Shown here one piece after another: positions 1 to 8,172 of a stretch of DNA of 64,000 nucleotides (the first letter of the stretch is position 1; each line of letters begins with the position of its first letter). Source of the DNA: Candidatus Microthrix parvicella Bio17-1 (lineage in GTDB: Bacteria; Actinomycetota; Acidimicrobiia; Acidimicrobiales; Microtrichaceae); NCBI RefSeq assembly GCF_000299415.1, contig NZ_AMPG01000002.1, positions 372,001 through 436,000 on the forward strand, in the 5' to 3' direction. Both the position numbers and the translations under genes were made by a program. The notes under the pieces are model-generated. The model had not been told where the DNA came from, searched no databases, and was given only the letters and a program-made list of their open reading frames with translations.

Positions 1-869
1 GGGATCGCCAGCGTGGGGGCCAGACCGTTTCGCTCCACCATGTCGGCCGCCGATGCCCAGGAGCGGATCGTCGCCAGCGGGGTCAGACCATGACTGGTGG
101 CGAACTCGCGGCTGCACAGCACCATGGCGGCAGCGCCGTCGTTGAGGCCCGAGCTGTTGCCGGGGGTGACGATGGCACCCTCCAACATCGGGTTGATCAC
201 CGGCAGAGACGCCAGTTTCTCGAGCGACGAGGTGCGACGCGGGTGTTCGTCGACGCTGAAGTTGTTGCCGTCGCCGAGCGGAACGGGCACCAACTCGGCG
301 TCGAAGTAGCCGTTGTCGATGGCTGCGATTGCCCGCTGATGGGAGTGAAATGCCCACTCGTCAGCCTGCTCACGAGTGACGCCGGCGATACGGGCGGTGT
401 TCTCCCCCACCGTCATCGCCATATTGAAGGCCGGCGTGATGTCGGTCTCGGGGTGGGCGGCGGGCAGCCAACTCTGCTGTGACCCATCGGGACCCGGCTT
501 CATGGTGGCCGGTGCCGTCGACATCGACTCGGTACCACCCGCGATACCGCACTCGACCATGCCCGAGGCGATGTTGGCGGCCAGGTAGTTGACCGCCGAC
601 ATGCCCGAGGCGCACCAGCGCTGAATCGCCGCACCGGGCACGCTGTCGAGACCCAACTCGATGGCCGTGTAGCGGGCGATGTTGCCGCCACCCTGCATCG
701 ACTCGCCCATCACGAGGTCTTCGATCGCCTCGGCGGGCACACCGGAGCGCTCAAGGGCGGCCCCGACGGCCACCTCGGAGAGCTGCTGGGCGGTCGTCGC
801 CGCCAGGGTGCCCTTGTAGGAGGTGCCGATGGGGGTACGAACAGCGCTTGCGATCACTACGTCAGCCAT
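1..869 (-). CDS. Acetyl-CoA acetyltransferase (thiolase), 3' end cut by window edge
   Basis: Thiolase-superfamily enzyme that condenses or cleaves acyl-CoA by a ping-pong mechanism, likely in fatty-acid or steroid side-chain metabolism. The visible 289 residues start MADVVIASAVRTPIG, the usual thiolase opening, and carry the nucleophile Cys86 in QRWCASGM. Downstream are GGTESMS and NSSGLNDGAAA, both family signatures. The C-terminal catalytic Cys/His blocks lie beyond the left edge, so whether it is degradative or biosynthetic cannot be decided. It reads outward from the window. A near-perfect palindrome lies 24 bases upstream of the ATG and probably controls it. The family call is firm; the substrate is unknown. 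Confidence 0.93.
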   Translation of the reverse strand, partial: MADVVIASAVRTPIGTSYKGTLAATTAQQLSEVAVGAALERSGVPAEAIEDLVMGESMQGGGNIARYTAIELGLDSVPGAAIQRWCASGMSAVNYLAANIASGMVECGIAGGTESMSTAPATMKPGPDGSQQSWLPAAHPETDITPAFNMAMTVGENTARIAGVTREQADEWAFHSHQRAIAAIDNGYFDAELVPVPLGDGNNFSVDEHPRRTSSLEKLASLPVINPMLEGAIVTPGNSSGLNDGAAAMVLCSREFATSHGLTPLATIRSWASAADMVERNGLAPTLAI

Positions 870-893
870 CGACTCATCCTACCCGCCGGGCTA

Positions 894-915
894 AAACGAG
901 AACACGTTCTCGTTT
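894..915. promoter_or_regulatory. Palindromic operator-like site upstream of the thiolase gene
   Basis: Ten-base arms AAACGAGAAC and GTTCTCGTTT are separated by the two bases AC. The centre reads AACACGTT, which fits the AACnnGTT core of KstR-type TetR operators known from actinobacterial lipid genes, although the flanking T/A positions of that consensus are not kept. It sits just upstream of the thiolase start codon, a position suited to repression. Regulator identity is inference. Confidence 0.55.
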
Positions 916-960
916 CAGCCAACGCGCCTCTGCACTTGATGGTCGGTTCAATCCACGTGC

Positions 961-1019
961 TGAGGTGGTATTCCACCTCAGAGGCCTCTGAATTTCGCAG
1001 GCGTCTGAATTTCGCAGGC
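961..1019. repeat. Stem-loop followed by a 16-bp direct repeat in an intergenic gap
   Basis: Positions 961-980 form an inverted repeat with arms TGAGGTGG and CCACCTCA around four bases. Directly after it, TCTGAATTTCGCAGGC occurs at 987-1002 and again at 1004-1019. The gap 870-1311 has no gene I trust; an open minus-strand frame spans most of it but has no recognisable domain. Confidence 0.5.
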
Positions 1020-1311
1020 TGATCGACCCCACTCGTCCCCCGTCCAGATCCCGTTGCGCTGCAACCAGATCGCCGGTCCCGTGCCTTCGGTCCCTGAATC
1101 CTCGGGCAGCCAACGCCTGCACGACACCGGCACGGAACTCGGCCGGATTCCCCAAGCCTGCGAGCTTGAGATGGATGACCAGCTGGGAAGGAATCGGCCG
1201 AGAGCCTTCGTTTCGACACTTCAGCGTTTCGACAGTGTCGATTTCGTCGGCGAGCTCCGCAACCTCGGCAGCCACGGCCCTGGCATCGGCATGCAATCGC
1301 CGCACGACCGC

Positions 1312-2061
1312 TCAGCCCAGGTGGAACTCGGCGAGCAGCTTTCGGTCGGCCGCCGTCAGGCCACCTCGGGCCTCGATGAGGTCCGGACGGTCGGCCAGCG
1401 TGCGGGCCAGGGCCTGAGCCCGGCGCCAACGGGCCACCCGAGCGTGGTCGCCGGATGTCAACACGTCGGGCACCTCCCAGCCCCGAAACTCGGCCGGGCG
1501 GGTGTAGTGCGGGTACTCGAGCAGGTTCTCGGAGTGCGACTCCTCCAAGGCGGAGGTGGCGTTGCCCATCACGCCGGGAACCAGGCGTGCAGTGGCCTCG
1601 ATGAGGGCAAGGGCTGCCACCTCGCCACCGGCGAGCACGAAGTCGCCCAGCGACACCTCACCGTCCACCAGGTGGTCGCGCACCCGGGCATCGATGGCCT
1701 CGTAACGTCCGCACAGCAGCGAAAAGCCACCGCCCGCCGCCAGTTCGGCCGCCATCGCCTGGCTGAACGGCCGACCGGCGGGTCCCAGCATCAGCAATGG
1801 ACGCGGCGGCTCGATGGCCTCGACGGCGCTGAAGATGGGCTCCGGGGTCATCACCATGCCCGCGCCTCCCCCGAACGGGGCGTCGTCGACGCTGCGGTGC
1901 ACGCCGGTGGTGTAGTCCCGCAGGTCGTGGGTCCTGACCCGCACCAGATGCCTGCGTTGCGCCTTGCCCAACAACGACTCACCCGCGAAGGCGTCGATCA
2001 GTTGCGGAAAGATCGTGAACACCGCGATGTCGAGCCGTGGCGCATCGGGGGATGGCGACAC
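1312..2061 (-). CDS. trmD: tRNA (guanine(37)-N1)-methyltransferase TrmD
   Basis: SPOUT-fold methyltransferase that makes m1G37 in tRNAs with a G36, which prevents frameshifting. The start of the conserved domain is LDIAVFTIFPQ. The SAM-binding trefoil-knot region is present as LLCGRYEAIDARV and SLGDFVLAGGE, and the tail has the family motif LLEYPHYTRP. The family usually has a Gly where this protein has Ala in YEAID. About 249 residues from the GTG at 2061, which has GGACGGG nine bases ahead; a GTG at 2079 and in-frame ATGs further upstream inside rimM are alternatives. It follows rimM in the standard khpA-rimM-trmD order and is probably co-transcribed with rpsP. Confidence 0.95.
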   Translation of the reverse strand: MSPSPDAPRLDIAVFTIFPQLIDAFAGESLLGKAQRRHLVRVRTHDLRDYTTGVHRSVDDAPFGGGAGMVMTPEPIFSAVEAIEPPRPLLMLGPAGRPFSQAMAAELAAGGGFSLLCGRYEAIDARVRDHLVDGEVSLGDFVLAGGEVAALALIEATARLVPGVMGNATSALEESHSENLLEYPHYTRPAEFRGWEVPDVLTSGDHARVARWRRAQALARTLADRPDLIEARGGLTAADRKLLAEFHLG

Positions 2062-2089
2062 GACTGCCGGCCCGTCCACCGGCGTGGCG

Positions 2090-2554
2090 TCAGGCGTAGA
2101 GGTCGAAGAGCCCATCGGGAACCTCAACGGTGATGCGGCCATCAACGGGGCCATCGACGATGAACGTCACCGGCACCAGCGCACCACCCTCCAACACCAA
2201 CAGATCGTGTGCGGGGTTGGCCTGCACCGACTCGACGACGCCGCGCCCGATGCCATCGGAGGACACCACGGTTGCGCCGACCAGTTCGTGCACCCAGAAC
2301 CCGTCAGCATCGTCCAACGGTGGCGCGGACAGTACGACGCCTCGCAACGCATCACCCTGCTCGCGGGTGGACACCTCGGCGAAGCGCACGAGATGACGGT
2401 CCTGGTGAGGGCGCGAGGATCGAACGGTCAGCGTGCCACCTTCGTGGTGCAGGACCGAACCGGGCTTCACCCGTTCGAGCCGGTCGGTGACCAACTGCAC
2501 CACGACCTCGCCCGCAAGCCCGTGGGGCTTCAGGAGGCGACCCACCTCCAACAA
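2090..2554 (-). CDS. rimM: Ribosome maturation factor RimM
   Basis: Assists maturation of the 30S head region by binding uS19. The 154-residue protein starts LEVGRLLKPHGLAGEVVV, the characteristic RimM N-terminal barrel opening, and ends in the PRC-barrel tail VTVEVPDGLFDLYA, matching the usual family ending. Length is slightly below the typical 165-180. It lies between khpA and trmD, with 35 bases to khpA and a close junction to trmD, so one transcript is likely. Function assigned from family and gene order. Confidence 0.95.
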   Translation of the reverse strand: MLEVGRLLKPHGLAGEVVVQLVTDRLERVKPGSVLHHEGGTLTVRSSRPHQDRHLVRFAEVSTREQGDALRGVVLSAPPLDDADGFWVHELVGATVVSSDGIGRGVVESVQANPAHDLLVLEGGALVPVTFIVDGPVDGRITVEVPDGLFDLYA

Positions 2555-2589
2555 CTCCTCCCCTGTGCTGGAGGCAGTGCCGGGATCGG

Positions 2590-2838
2590 TCAGGAGTCGA
2601 ACTCCACGTCCACCGACGAACCGTCCTGGTGGGCGGCGGCCCGCACGACGGTACGGAAGGCGTTGGCCACCCGGCCACGCTTGCCGATGACCCGCCCGAG
2701 GTCGCCCTGGGCGACGGTGACGTCGATCTGGGGGGTGTCGCCCTCGGTGTTGACGGCGACCGACACCGCATCGGGCTCATCGGCCAGTGCCTTGGCCAGA
2801 TACTCGGCCACCTCGGTGGCCTTGGAGAGGTCGCTCAT
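2590..2838 (-). CDS. khpA: KH-domain RNA-binding protein KhpA
   Basis: Small single-KH RNA-binding protein of the KhpA (formerly YlqC) family; in other bacteria it pairs with KhpB and affects cell division or small-RNA biology. The 82 residues hold one KH fold with the signature loop as VIGKRGRVANAFR. The chosen ATG at 2838 overlaps the rpsP stop codon as ATGA, which implies translational coupling. Longer frames upstream run inside rpsP and are not credible. The rpsP-khpA-rimM-trmD order is standard for actinobacteria and Firmicutes. Confidence 0.93.
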   Translation of the reverse strand: MSDLSKATEVAEYLAKALADEPDAVSVAVNTEGDTPQIDVTVAQGDLGRVIGKRGRVANAFRTVVRAAAHQDGSSVDVEFDS

Positions 2839-3191
2839 GCGTCGCTCCCGGAGGCCACGGCGCTCACCGGCTCGGAGGTGGGCTCGGGGGCGGCCTCCGG
2901 CTCGGGCACCTGAAACACCTCGGGCGCATCTGCACCGGTGGTGTGGGCGGCCCAGGCGCCACTGAGCTCGAGCAGTTTGCGCACTCGCTCGGAGGGCTGC
3001 GCGCCCTGGCTGAGCCATTTGACCGCGGCGGTGTTGTTCACCTTGATGGCGGACGGCTCAGCCCGGGGGTTGTAGGTGCCGATGATCTCGATGAAGCGCC
3101 CATCACGGGGGGAACGTTGATCAGCAGCGACGATGCGATAGGTCGGCTGCTTCTTCTTTCCCACCCGGGTGAGGCGGAGGCGTACGGCCAC
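2835..3191 (-). CDS. rpsP: Ribosomal protein bS16
   Basis: Structural protein of the 30S subunit. It begins MAVRLRLTRVGKKKQPTYR and continues with the conserved DGRFIEIIGTYNPR segment. At 118 residues it is longer than the roughly 80-residue core because of an Ala/Pro/Glu-rich tail after about residue 85, a common actinobacterial extension. First gene of an operon with khpA, whose start overlaps its stop. The 135-base gap to ffh upstream should contain its promoter; I could not pick out convincing -10 and -35 boxes there. Confidence 0.97.
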   Translation of the reverse strand: MAVRLRLTRVGKKKQPTYRIVAADQRSPRDGRFIEIIGTYNPRAEPSAIKVNNTAAVKWLSQGAQPSERVRKLLELSGAWAAHTTGADAPEVFQVPEPEAAPEPTSEPVSAVASGSDA

Positions 3192-3326
3192 AGTGAAACT
3201 TCCTGACGTTGAGTGGAGGGGGTGTTGTTGACGCGGAGCGGCCGTCCATTCTTGCCGCTGGACGATCCTCGGACAACTCAGCGGGTCGAACGCCGCAAAG
3301 TTCGAGGGCCGGCCATGACCGGTGAA

Positions 3327-4829
3327 TCAGCCCAGGCCGGGGAAGCCCTCGGGCAGGCCCAGGCCGCCCAGGGGGTTGCCCTGCTCGTCCAACTGGGGCA
3401 ATTGGAAGCCACCGGCAGGCACCTTTGGACGGTTGGAACCCTTCGGCGTCGTTCGACCGCCGCCCTTACCCCCCTTGCCCTTCTTCTTCTGCTTCTTCAT
3501 CTTGCGAGCCTTCTGCTTGGCGAAACCGCCGCCCATCGACTGCATCATCTTGCGCATCTCGCCGAACTGGTCGAGCAACTGGCTCACCTCTCCCGGTGAG
3601 GTGCCCGACCCTTTGGCGATGCGGGCTCTGCGAGAGCCGTCGACGATGTCGGGCTCGGTGCGCTCGGCCCGGTTCATCGAGTGGATGATCGCCTCCACCC
3701 GCGCCAGGTGGGAGTCCTCCAGCTCGACGTCACGGATCTCTTTGGGCATGCCGGGCATCATTCCGACCAGGTTCTTGATCGGACCCATCTTCTTGATGGC
3801 GGCCAACTGATCGAGGAAGTCGTCCAGTGTGAACGTGCCCGACATCAGCCGCTCGGCGGCGACCTCGGCCTCGGCCTCCTCGTAGACCGATTCGGCCTTC
3901 TCGATGAGGGTGAGCATGTCGCCCATGCCCAGGATGCGACCTGCCAGCCGGTCGGGATGGAACAACTCGAACTCGTCGAGCTTCTCGCCGGTTGACGCAA
4001 AGGCGATGGGGCGACCCACCACCTCCTTGACCGACAGGGCGGCGCCGCCGCGTGCGTCGCCATCCAGCTTGGTGAGAATCACACCATCAAGCTCGAGGGT
4101 CTGGTGAAACGACTCGGCGACGCCGACGGCATCCTGGCCGGTCATCGCATCGACGACGAGGAAGGTGTAGTTCGGGTTGACCTCGGCAGAGATACGCCGC
4201 ACCTGGTCCATCAGCTCTTCGTCGATCGCCAGGCGGCCCGCCGTGTCGACGATCATCACGTCGCGCCCGGTTCGGCGGGCCTCGGCGAGCGCACCGGCCG
4301 CGACCTCCACCGGGTCGCCGGTGCCGGAGGCAACCACGTCGTCCGGTGCCGAGTACACCGGCACGTCCACCTGGGCGGCCAGCGTGCGCAGCTGCGCCAC
4401 GGCGGCGGGACGCTGCAGGTCGGCACCCACCAACATCGGTTGCCGGCCCTGGGCCTTGAACCAGCGGGCCAGCTTGGCCGAGTTGGTGGTCTTACCTGAA
4501 CCTTGAAGCCCCGCCATGAGCACCACGGTGGGTGGCTTTGATGCGAAGGCGATACGGATGGCCTCGCCGCCGAGGGTGGCGGTGAGTTCCTCGTTGACGA
4601 TCTTCACCACCTGCTGGGCGGGGTTCAGCGCTCCGGAGAGTTCCTCCCCCACCGCGCGCTCGCGGATGCGGCCCTGCAGCGTCTTGACGACCGACAGGTT
4701 GACGTCGGCCTCGAGGAGGGCGAGGCGGATCTCTCGGAGCACCTCATCAACATCGGCCTCGGAGAGCTTTCCCTTGCCGCGCAGCTTGGTGAAGATGCCT
4801 TCAAAACGGTCGGTCAGTGATTCGAACAT
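3327..4829 (-). CDS. ffh: Signal recognition particle protein Ffh
   Basis: SRP54-family GTPase that binds signal peptides and 4.5S RNA and delivers ribosomes to FtsY. The 500 residues show the N domain (1-90), the G domain with GLQGSGKT at 107-114, DTAGR at 195-199 and TKLD at 253-256, and a methionine-rich M domain containing MMPGM and EMRKMMQSM with the SGTSPGEV RNA-contact segment. A Lys/Gly-rich and Pro-rich tail of about 60 residues follows the M domain. Its receptor gene ftsY lies upstream, with a PIG-L gene between them. Confidence 0.98.
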   Translation of the reverse strand: MFESLTDRFEGIFTKLRGKGKLSEADVDEVLREIRLALLEADVNLSVVKTLQGRIRERAVGEELSGALNPAQQVVKIVNEELTATLGGEAIRIAFASKPPTVVLMAGLQGSGKTTNSAKLARWFKAQGRQPMLVGADLQRPAAVAQLRTLAAQVDVPVYSAPDDVVASGTGDPVEVAAGALAEARRTGRDVMIVDTAGRLAIDEELMDQVRRISAEVNPNYTFLVVDAMTGQDAVGVAESFHQTLELDGVILTKLDGDARGGAALSVKEVVGRPIAFASTGEKLDEFELFHPDRLAGRILGMGDMLTLIEKAESVYEEAEAEVAAERLMSGTFTLDDFLDQLAAIKKMGPIKNLVGMMPGMPKEIRDVELEDSHLARVEAIIHSMNRAERTEPDIVDGSRRARIAKGSGTSPGEVSQLLDQFGEMRKMMQSMGGGFAKQKARKMKKQKKKGKGGKGGGRTTPKGSNRPKVPAGGFQLPQLDEQGNPLGGLGLPEGFPGLG

Positions 4830-4878
4830 GGGCCTGCGATCCTACCGCCCGTGCCGCACCCGACCACCGGCCCCGTGC

Positions 4879-5676
4879 CTACCAGCCCGCCCGGGCCGAC
4901 GAAAGACCGTCCAACAGCGAGCGTGGGCCCGAGCGGCGATACCACTCCAGCCCGTAGACATCGCCAAAGTCGGCCCGAGCCAGACGCATCGCAGAGCTGT
5001 GGGCCGGAACCTGGCTGGAATGGGCCGCCATCGCCGCCCGCTTGCGGGCCAGTTGCGCCGCCACCTCGACCGTCAGGTCGATCTCGACGCTGGGTGTGCC
5101 CAACATCGAGTTGACCAGACCCAGGTCGACGCTGCGGTGGGCCTCCTCCACCAGGTGGCTCTCCACGAAGTGAAGGTACTCACGGTCGACGGTGGCCTCG
5201 TACACGGTGGGGCACCCCACCAGCGTTGCGGCCGCGTGGGCCACCCGATGCACCGCCACGTGATCGGGATGGCCATAAATGCCCACCTCGTCGTAGCCGA
5301 CCACGCAGCCGGCACCCACGTCGTCGAGCACCCTGCCCAGGGCCGCCGCCGCGGAGGCCACGTTCTGGTTGGCAAAGCCCTCGGCGCTCTGATCCGTCCC
5401 CTCCTGGGGCGAACCGGCGCGGGGAGGCAGCGTCATGCCGCTGTCTCGAAACCCCAGCCAGCGCACGTCGGTCACCCCGAGCACCCCGGCCGACCACTCG
5501 GTCTCGGTTCGGCGGATCGAGGCCATCTGAGGGTCGTCGCCGCCCAACTCCCCACCGGTGGCGAACACCAGGGTCACGCCAACGCCCGCCTCGGCCAGGG
5601 CCATCATGGTGCCACCGGTAAAAATTGCCTCGTCGTCTGGATGGGCGTGAAAAAACACTGCCGTGTCGACGGTCAA
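4879..5676 (-). CDS. PIG-L family deacetylase (MshB/Mca-like)
   Basis: Zinc-dependent amide hydrolase of the LmbE/PIG-L family; actinobacterial members deacetylate GlcNAc-inositol (MshB), cleave mycothiol conjugates (Mca) or act on other N-acetyl sugars. The zinc signature AHPDDE is at residues 11-16 and a second ligand block GHPDH follows near residue 135. 265 residues. It starts six bases after the ftsY stop, so it is probably translated from the ftsY transcript. A second PIG-L gene is at 51255-52055; which of the two, if either, serves mycothiol metabolism cannot be told from sequence alone. Confidence 0.88.
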   Translation of the reverse strand: MTVDTAVFFHAHPDDEAIFTGGTMMALAEAGVGVTLVFATGGELGGDDPQMASIRRTETEWSAGVLGVTDVRWLGFRDSGMTLPPRAGSPQEGTDQSAEGFANQNVASAAAALGRVLDDVGAGCVVGYDEVGIYGHPDHVAVHRVAHAAATLVGCPTVYEATVDREYLHFVESHLVEEAHRSVDLGLVNSMLGTPSVEIDLTVEVAAQLARKRAAMAAHSSQVPAHSSAMRLARADFGDVYGLEWYRRSGPRSLLDGLSSARAGW

Positions 5677-5682
5677 GGGCGC

Positions 5683-6813
5683 TTACTCCTCGAAGAGGGC
5701 GTCAACGAATGCACCGGCGTCGAACTCGATCAGGTCATCGGCACCCTCGCCCAGACCCACCAACTTCACCGGGATGCCCAGGTCGGACGCGATGGCAAAC
5801 ACGATGCCTCCCTTGGCCGAGCCGTCCAGCTTGGTCAGCACCACACCGGTGACCTCGACCGCCTGGGTGAACTGTCGGGCCTGGGTCAGGCCGTTTTGGC
5901 CGGTGGTGGCATCGAGCACCAGCAACACCTCGACCACCGAACCCTCGCCCTTGTCGGCGACCCGCCTCACCTTCGACAGCTCGTCCATCAGGTTGGACTT
6001 GGTGTGCAGCCGCCCGGCGGTGTCAGCCAGGACGACGTCCAAATTCTGGGCCGCGGCCTTGGCAACGCCGTCGAAGATCACCGAGGACGGGTCGGCCCCT
6101 TCGGCGCCCCGCACCAGTTCGGCGCCGCAGCGCTCCGCCCAGGTACCCAACTGCTCCGCAGCAGCGGCACGGAAGGTGTCGCCCGCGGCCATCAGCACCG
6201 AGGTGCCCTCGTCGGTGAGGCGGCGCCCCACCTTGCCGATCGTGGTGGTCTTACCCACACCGTTGACACCGACGAACAACCAGATGCTCGGCGGCGAGTT
6301 CGACCGCTTCAGCTCCACCGAACCAGCCAGCCGGGACTTCATTTCGTTCTTGACCGCCTCGATCAGCTCCGCAGGCTGCGTCAGGCCCTGCTCCTTGACG
6401 GTGGCTCTCACCGAGTCGAGCAGTTCGGTGGCGGGCCCCACACCCACGTCGGCCCGAATGAGCGCCTCCTCCAGCTCCTCCCAGGACTCGGCGTCGATCG
6501 CCGAGCGGGACAGGATCGAGCCCACGTAGCCCGAAAACGTCGATCTGGCACGCGTCAACCGGTCCCGGAACGATGGCTTGAGCGGCGGCGCCTCGACGAC
6601 GGGTAGGGCCTCCAGTACCGGCGGCGCCTCTTCGTCCGGGGGGACCGCCACCAACGTGTCGCCACGGTCGGGCAGGTCGGGGCGCGGCTCGGTGAGCACA
6701 TCTCCGGGAGCCGTCGGCTCGTCCGCCGAGGGACCCCGGCCCACCAGAAAGAATCCAGCGGCTGCTGCCACCACAGCGACGCCAACAATCAGCAGTATCC
6801 ATTGGAGGTCCAC
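5683..6813 (-). CDS. ftsY: Signal recognition particle receptor FtsY
   Basis: SRP receptor GTPase. From the GTG at 6813 the 376-residue protein opens with a membrane helix (about 4-24, WILLIVGVAVVAAAAGFFLV), then an acidic, Pro-rich linker, the NG domain with GVNGVGKTT at 182-190, DTFRAAA at 212-218, DTAGR at 264-268 and TKLDGSAKGG near the end. An N-terminal membrane anchor is typical for actinobacterial FtsY. Longer frames upstream have shadow-like composition. The PIG-L gene follows after six bases. Confidence 0.97.
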   Translation of the reverse strand: MDLQWILLIVGVAVVAAAAGFFLVGRGPSADEPTAPGDVLTEPRPDLPDRGDTLVAVPPDEEAPPVLEALPVVEAPPLKPSFRDRLTRARSTFSGYVGSILSRSAIDAESWEELEEALIRADVGVGPATELLDSVRATVKEQGLTQPAELIEAVKNEMKSRLAGSVELKRSNSPPSIWLFVGVNGVGKTTTIGKVGRRLTDEGTSVLMAAGDTFRAAAAEQLGTWAERCGAELVRGAEGADPSSVIFDGVAKAAAQNLDVVLADTAGRLHTKSNLMDELSKVRRVADKGEGSVVEVLLVLDATTGQNGLTQARQFTQAVEVTGVVLTKLDGSAKGGIVFAIASDLGIPVKLVGLGEGADDLIEFDAGAFVDALFEE

Positions 6814-7031
6814 GGCGGGGACCCTACCGCCGACGCCGAGATGCACGGCCAAGGGCGCCACCCGCGACTCCGGTCCGGGGCTGAGAGCCGGCCCAGCATG
6901 CCGCGGGGCTGCACATCCGGAGGCGGCGGGCCTCGTACCCTTGACCAGCACGCCGCCACGGTCCGACCCTGGCAACCCCCCGCTGCGGCGCCGTCCACTC
7001 GGCGCCGCCCGCCCGACACACAGGAGAACCG

Positions 7032-8168
7032 GTGGATCAACACAACCCCAACGACTGGACCGCCCCGTCGGGACCCCCGCTGGTCGGGGCGATCTCGCCC
7101 GAGCCACCGCCGCAGGCGGCCCCCACGCCCGCCGCCCTCTCCGGCGAGGCGGAGACGCTGGAGCGGGTGCTGTTCGAGATCAAGAAGGTGATCGTGGGCC
7201 AGGACCGGGCCATCGAACGCATGCTGGTGTGCCTCATTTCAGGTGGCCACTGCCTGCTGGAGTCGGTGCCGGGGTTGGCAAAGACCCTGTCGGTGGAGAC
7301 GATGGCCAAGGCCGTCGGCGGCACGTTCAGCCGCATCCAGTTCACGCCCGACCTGTTGCCGTCGGACATCACCGGAACCCGCATCTACCGGGCCAGCTCC
7401 GAGACCTTCGACGTGGAGTTGGGTCCGGTGTTCGCCAACTTTCTGCTGGCGGACGAGATCAACAGGGCGCCCGCCAAGGTGCAGTCGGCGCTGTTGGAGG
7501 TGATGGGCGAACACCAGGTGAGCCTGGGCGGCAAGACCCACATCCTGCCCGACCCGTTCCTGGTGCTGGCCACTCAGAACCCCATCGAGTCCGAGGGCGT
7601 CTACCCGCTGCCCGAGGCTCAGCGGGACCGGTTCATGATGAAGGTGCTGATGGGTTACCCGAGCCCCGCCGAAGAGGTGGCGATCGTCGACCGCATGGGC
7701 AAGGTGCCGCCAAAGGCCACCCAGGTGATCTCCCCGACCGACGTGCTGGGGCTCCAGGCCGCGGCCCGCGAGCGCTACATCGACCGCAGCGTGGTCGAGT
7801 ATGCGGTCAACCTGGTGCTGGCCACCCGTGCACCCGAGAACTTCGGGCTGGGCGACCTTCGGGCCCTGATCGAATACGGCGCCAGCCCCCGCGCCAGCCT
7901 GGCCCTGGTGAAGGCGGGCCGATCGCTGGCACTGCTTCGAGGCCGGGCCTACGTGTTGCCCCAGGACGTGTTCGATGTGGCCCCAGAGATTCTGCGTCAC
8001 CGCCTGGTGCTGACGTACGAGGCACTGGCCCAGGACATCGACACCGAGGCCGTGGTCACCCGCATCCTCTCCACCGTGCCGGCACCTCGGGTGACACCGT
8101 CGCAGTCCAACGGCGCAGCCGATGCCTACCACGGCGCGGTCACCGACGCAGTCGCCTGGCCGTCCTGA
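7032..8168 (+). CDS. MoxR-family AAA+ ATPase
   Basis: AAA+ chaperone-like ATPase of the MoxR group, usually paired with DUF58 and von Willebrand factor A proteins and thought to insert metals or remodel partner complexes. Walker A region SVPGLAKT at 78-85, Walker B LLADEIN at 138-144, and the arginine-containing LPEAQRDRF segment. The family more often has GVPG, so Ser78 is a mild deviation. A Pro-rich 40-residue N-terminus precedes the ATPase core. GTG start with CAGGAG eight bases before it. First of a three-gene operon with DUF58 and VWA genes, divergent from ftsY across 218 bases. Confidence 0.95.
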   Translation: MDQHNPNDWTAPSGPPLVGAISPEPPPQAAPTPAALSGEAETLERVLFEIKKVIVGQDRAIERMLVCLISGGHCLLESVPGLAKTLSVETMAKAVGGTFSRIQFTPDLLPSDITGTRIYRASSETFDVELGPVFANFLLADEINRAPAKVQSALLEVMGEHQVSLGGKTHILPDPFLVLATQNPIESEGVYPLPEAQRDRFMMKVLMGYPSPAEEVAIVDRMGKVPPKATQVISPTDVLGLQAAARERYIDRSVVEYAVNLVLATRAPENFGLGDLRALIEYGASPRASLALVKAGRSLALLRGRAYVLPQDVFDVAPEILRHRLVLTYEALAQDIDTEAVVTRILSTVPAPRVTPSQSNGAADAYHGAVTDAVAWPS

Positions 8169-8172
8169 CCCG

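Noticed and set aside
4516-6606. 696-codon plus-strand open frame
   Set aside because: Antisense to ffh, PIG-L and ftsY, all of which have strong motifs on the minus strand.
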